Source of the DNA: Actinomycetes bacterium
GTDB lineage: Bacteria; Actinomycetota; Coriobacteriia; Anaerosomatales; Anaerosomataceae
NCBI GenBank assembly: GCA_022839745.1
Contig: JALHJB010000009.1
Coordinates: 1-47,500 of the forward strand
Length of the DNA: 47,500 nucleotides
Direction: 5' to 3'
A program made the translations under genes and the position numbers. The notes beneath the pieces were generated by a model, which worked only from the letters and a program-made list of their open reading frames with translations, did no database searches and had not been told where the DNA came from. Of this stretch, positions 46,116 to 47,500 are shown in pieces (the first letter of the stretch is position 1; each line of letters opens with the position of its first letter).

Positions 46116-47306
46116 ATGAAGACCATCGCAAGCGGTGTTTCCGACATAGCGCCGAGGGAGGCGCTGGAAGAGAAGCTGCGATCCGGGCGGCAGCTCACTG
46201 TCAAGCTTGGCGTGGACCCTACGGCGCCAGATCTGCACCTCGGGCATGCGGTGCCGTTGCGCAAGCTTCGCCAGTTCCAGGACCTCGGACACACGGTGGT
46301 GCTCATCATCGGCGACTTCACCGCGCTGATCGGCGATCCCTCGGGCAGGAGCACCACGCGTCCGGCGCTCACGCCGGAACAGGTGGAAGTGAACGCCAGT
46401 ACATATATAGAGCAGGCGTTCAAGATCCTCGATCCGGACAAGACGGTCATGCGCCACAACTCGGAGTGGCTTGGCCCGCTCGGGTTCGCGGACATCCTCA
46501 AGCTCACCAGTCAGTTCACCGTTGCGCGCATCATGGAGCGTGATGACTTCCAGAAGCGCTACCGCGAAGGTATCGGCATCTCGCTTCATGAGCTGCTCTA
46601 TCCGATGGCCCAGGCGTACGACTCCGTTGCGATCACCGCCGATGTCGAGCTCGGCGGTACCGACCAGCTCTTCAACCTGCTCGCCGGGCGCGAGCTGATG
46701 GAGAAGCTCGGCATGGAGCCGCAGGTGTGTCTCACGCTTCCGCTGCTCGAGGGTACGGACGGCGTGCAGAAGATGAGCAAGTCGTACGGCAACTACATCG
46801 GCCTCACCGACCCCGCCGAGGAGATGTTCGGCAAGGTCATGTCGATACCCGACGAGCTGATGGTGAAATACTACCGCCTGTGCACGTCGCTGTCGGTGGA
46901 GGAGGTGGACGCCATCGAGGCGGCCCTCGATGGCGGCGAGCTTCATCCCAACACAGCCAAGCGGCGTCTCGGGCGTGAGATCGTCGCGCTCTACCATGAT
47001 GCCGCGTCGGCCGTGGCTGCCGAGGCTGCCTTCGATGCGGTGTTCAAGCGTCACGAGATACCCGATGATGTTGTCGAGGTCAGCGTTGAACGGCAGGGCG
47101 ACATGGCCCATCTTCCCGCGATCATGAAGCAGGCCGGTCTGGCGCCCACGACATCCGAGGCACGCAGGCTCATCACGGCGGGTGCGGTGAAGATCGATGG
47201 AGAGCCGGTGGTCCTCGACCAGGGTGTGTTCGACGTGTCCTGGAGCGCGCTTGAGGGTCGCGTACTGCAGGCGGGCAAGCGCCGTTACGCACGGATCGTG
47301 GGCTGA
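46116..47306 (+). CDS. tyrS: Tyrosyl-tRNA synthetase
   Basis: The 396-residue class I synthetase has HLGH at 41-44 and KMSKS at 219-223. A C-terminal S4 RNA-binding domain lies at about 335-396 (TSEARRLITAGAVKIDG). The sequence PTAPDLHLGHAVPLRKLRQFQDLGH fits the TyrZ-like branch rather than the E. coli TyrS type. The ATG at 46116 has GAGGA six bases before it; a GTG at 46095 is an alternative that would add seven residues. Confidence 0.95.
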   Translation: MKTIASGVSDIAPREALEEKLRSGRQLTVKLGVDPTAPDLHLGHAVPLRKLRQFQDLGHTVVLIIGDFTALIGDPSGRSTTRPALTPEQVEVNASTYIEQAFKILDPDKTVMRHNSEWLGPLGFADILKLTSQFTVARIMERDDFQKRYREGIGISLHELLYPMAQAYDSVAITADVELGGTDQLFNLLAGRELMEKLGMEPQVCLTLPLLEGTDGVQKMSKSYGNYIGLTDPAEEMFGKVMSIPDELMVKYYRLCTSLSVEEVDAIEAALDGGELHPNTAKRRLGREIVALYHDAASAVAAEAAFDAVFKRHEIPDDVVEVSVERQGDMAHLPAIMKQAGLAPTTSEARRLITAGAVKIDGEPVVLDQGVFDVSWSALEGRVLQAGKRRYARIVG

Positions 47307-47351
47307 TCGGCTCCCGGGCGAAGAATTTCTGAAGAACCTTCCAAACCCCCC

Positions 47352-47380
47352 TTGCATGCCCCTTGCGGGGGTGGTAACTT
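47352..47380 (+). promoter_or_regulatory. Strong promoter reading out of the window
   Basis: TTGCAT (47352-47357) and TAACTT (47375-47380) are separated by 17 bases, with transcription expected near 47387. The -35 is the same as that of tRNA-Lys. No protein gene follows in the last 110 bases, which suggests a stable-RNA operon, perhaps rRNA, beyond the edge. Confidence 0.55.
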
Positions 47381-47500
47381 ATCAAAGCTGCTCGTACCGA
47401 TACATCGGAGGCGCGCACGTCTTGAAAGAACGAGGTTCCATGAGGGCGATCGGATAGCGAGGCCGGACCAGCAGTGCTGGTACATCGGCACGGTACCGAC

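Overview
The window is a gene-dense, GC-rich stretch of bacterial chromosome with Actinobacteriota character. The signs are strong G/C third-position bias, frequent GTG and TTG starts, clean Shine-Dalgarno sites, an infC gene that appears to start with ATC, and a compact argCJBDFRGH operon. Formate-tetrahydrofolate ligase, a Cys-rich CPFF-type small protein and a large U32 peptidase suggest an anaerobe, perhaps near Coriobacteriia or Anaerosomatales. That placement is inference. No insertion sequence, prophage, integrase or CRISPR array was seen; this is mostly core genome.

Layout. 1-610: a near-perfect hairpin of unknown role, then four tRNA genes (Pro-TGG, Gly-TCC, Arg-TCT, His-GTG). 732-2426: fhs. 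2498-2723: tRNA-Lys(CTT) and tRNA-Leu(TAG). 2787-5973: the proteostasis operon tig-clpP-clpX, ended by a 19-bp hairpin shared with a convergent small Cys-rich gene. 6463-13018: valS-folC, a two-TM double-zinc-ribbon protein, and thrS. 13070-16955 (minus): a four-gene osmoprotectant (OpuC-type) ABC transporter. 17059-19461 (minus): one reading frame that fuses glucose-6-phosphate dehydrogenase to 6-phosphogluconate dehydrogenase.

19519-20991: infC-rpmI-rplT behind a structured, attenuator-like leader. 21204-22062: a camelysin/TasA-like secreted protein overlapping a SipW-type signal peptidase. 22063-25999: pheS-pheT controlled by a T-box leader with a Phe (TTC) specifier. 26059-34783: the arginine operon argC-J-B-D-F-R-G-(small TatA-like membrane protein)-H, behind a promoter whose spacer carries an inverted repeat. 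34835-38178: polX-mpg-NIF3. 38251-45870: two class A penicillin-binding proteins on the minus strand flanking a plus-strand U32 peptidase; one ends in a PASTA domain and an acidic Pro-rich tail, the other in PASTA plus PKD. 46116-47306: tyrS, followed by a strong promoter at 47352-47380 that reads out of the window, possibly into an rRNA operon.

Themes. Translation supply dominates (six tRNAs, ValRS, ThrRS, PheRS, TyrRS, IF3, L35, L20), with RNA-level control visible at infC and pheS. The most unusual items are the zwf-gnd fusion with its possible ATA start, the minimal TasA/SipW pair, the TatA-like protein inside the arg operon, and the PKD-tailed penicillin-binding protein. I do not see an obviously new multi-gene defence or mobile system.
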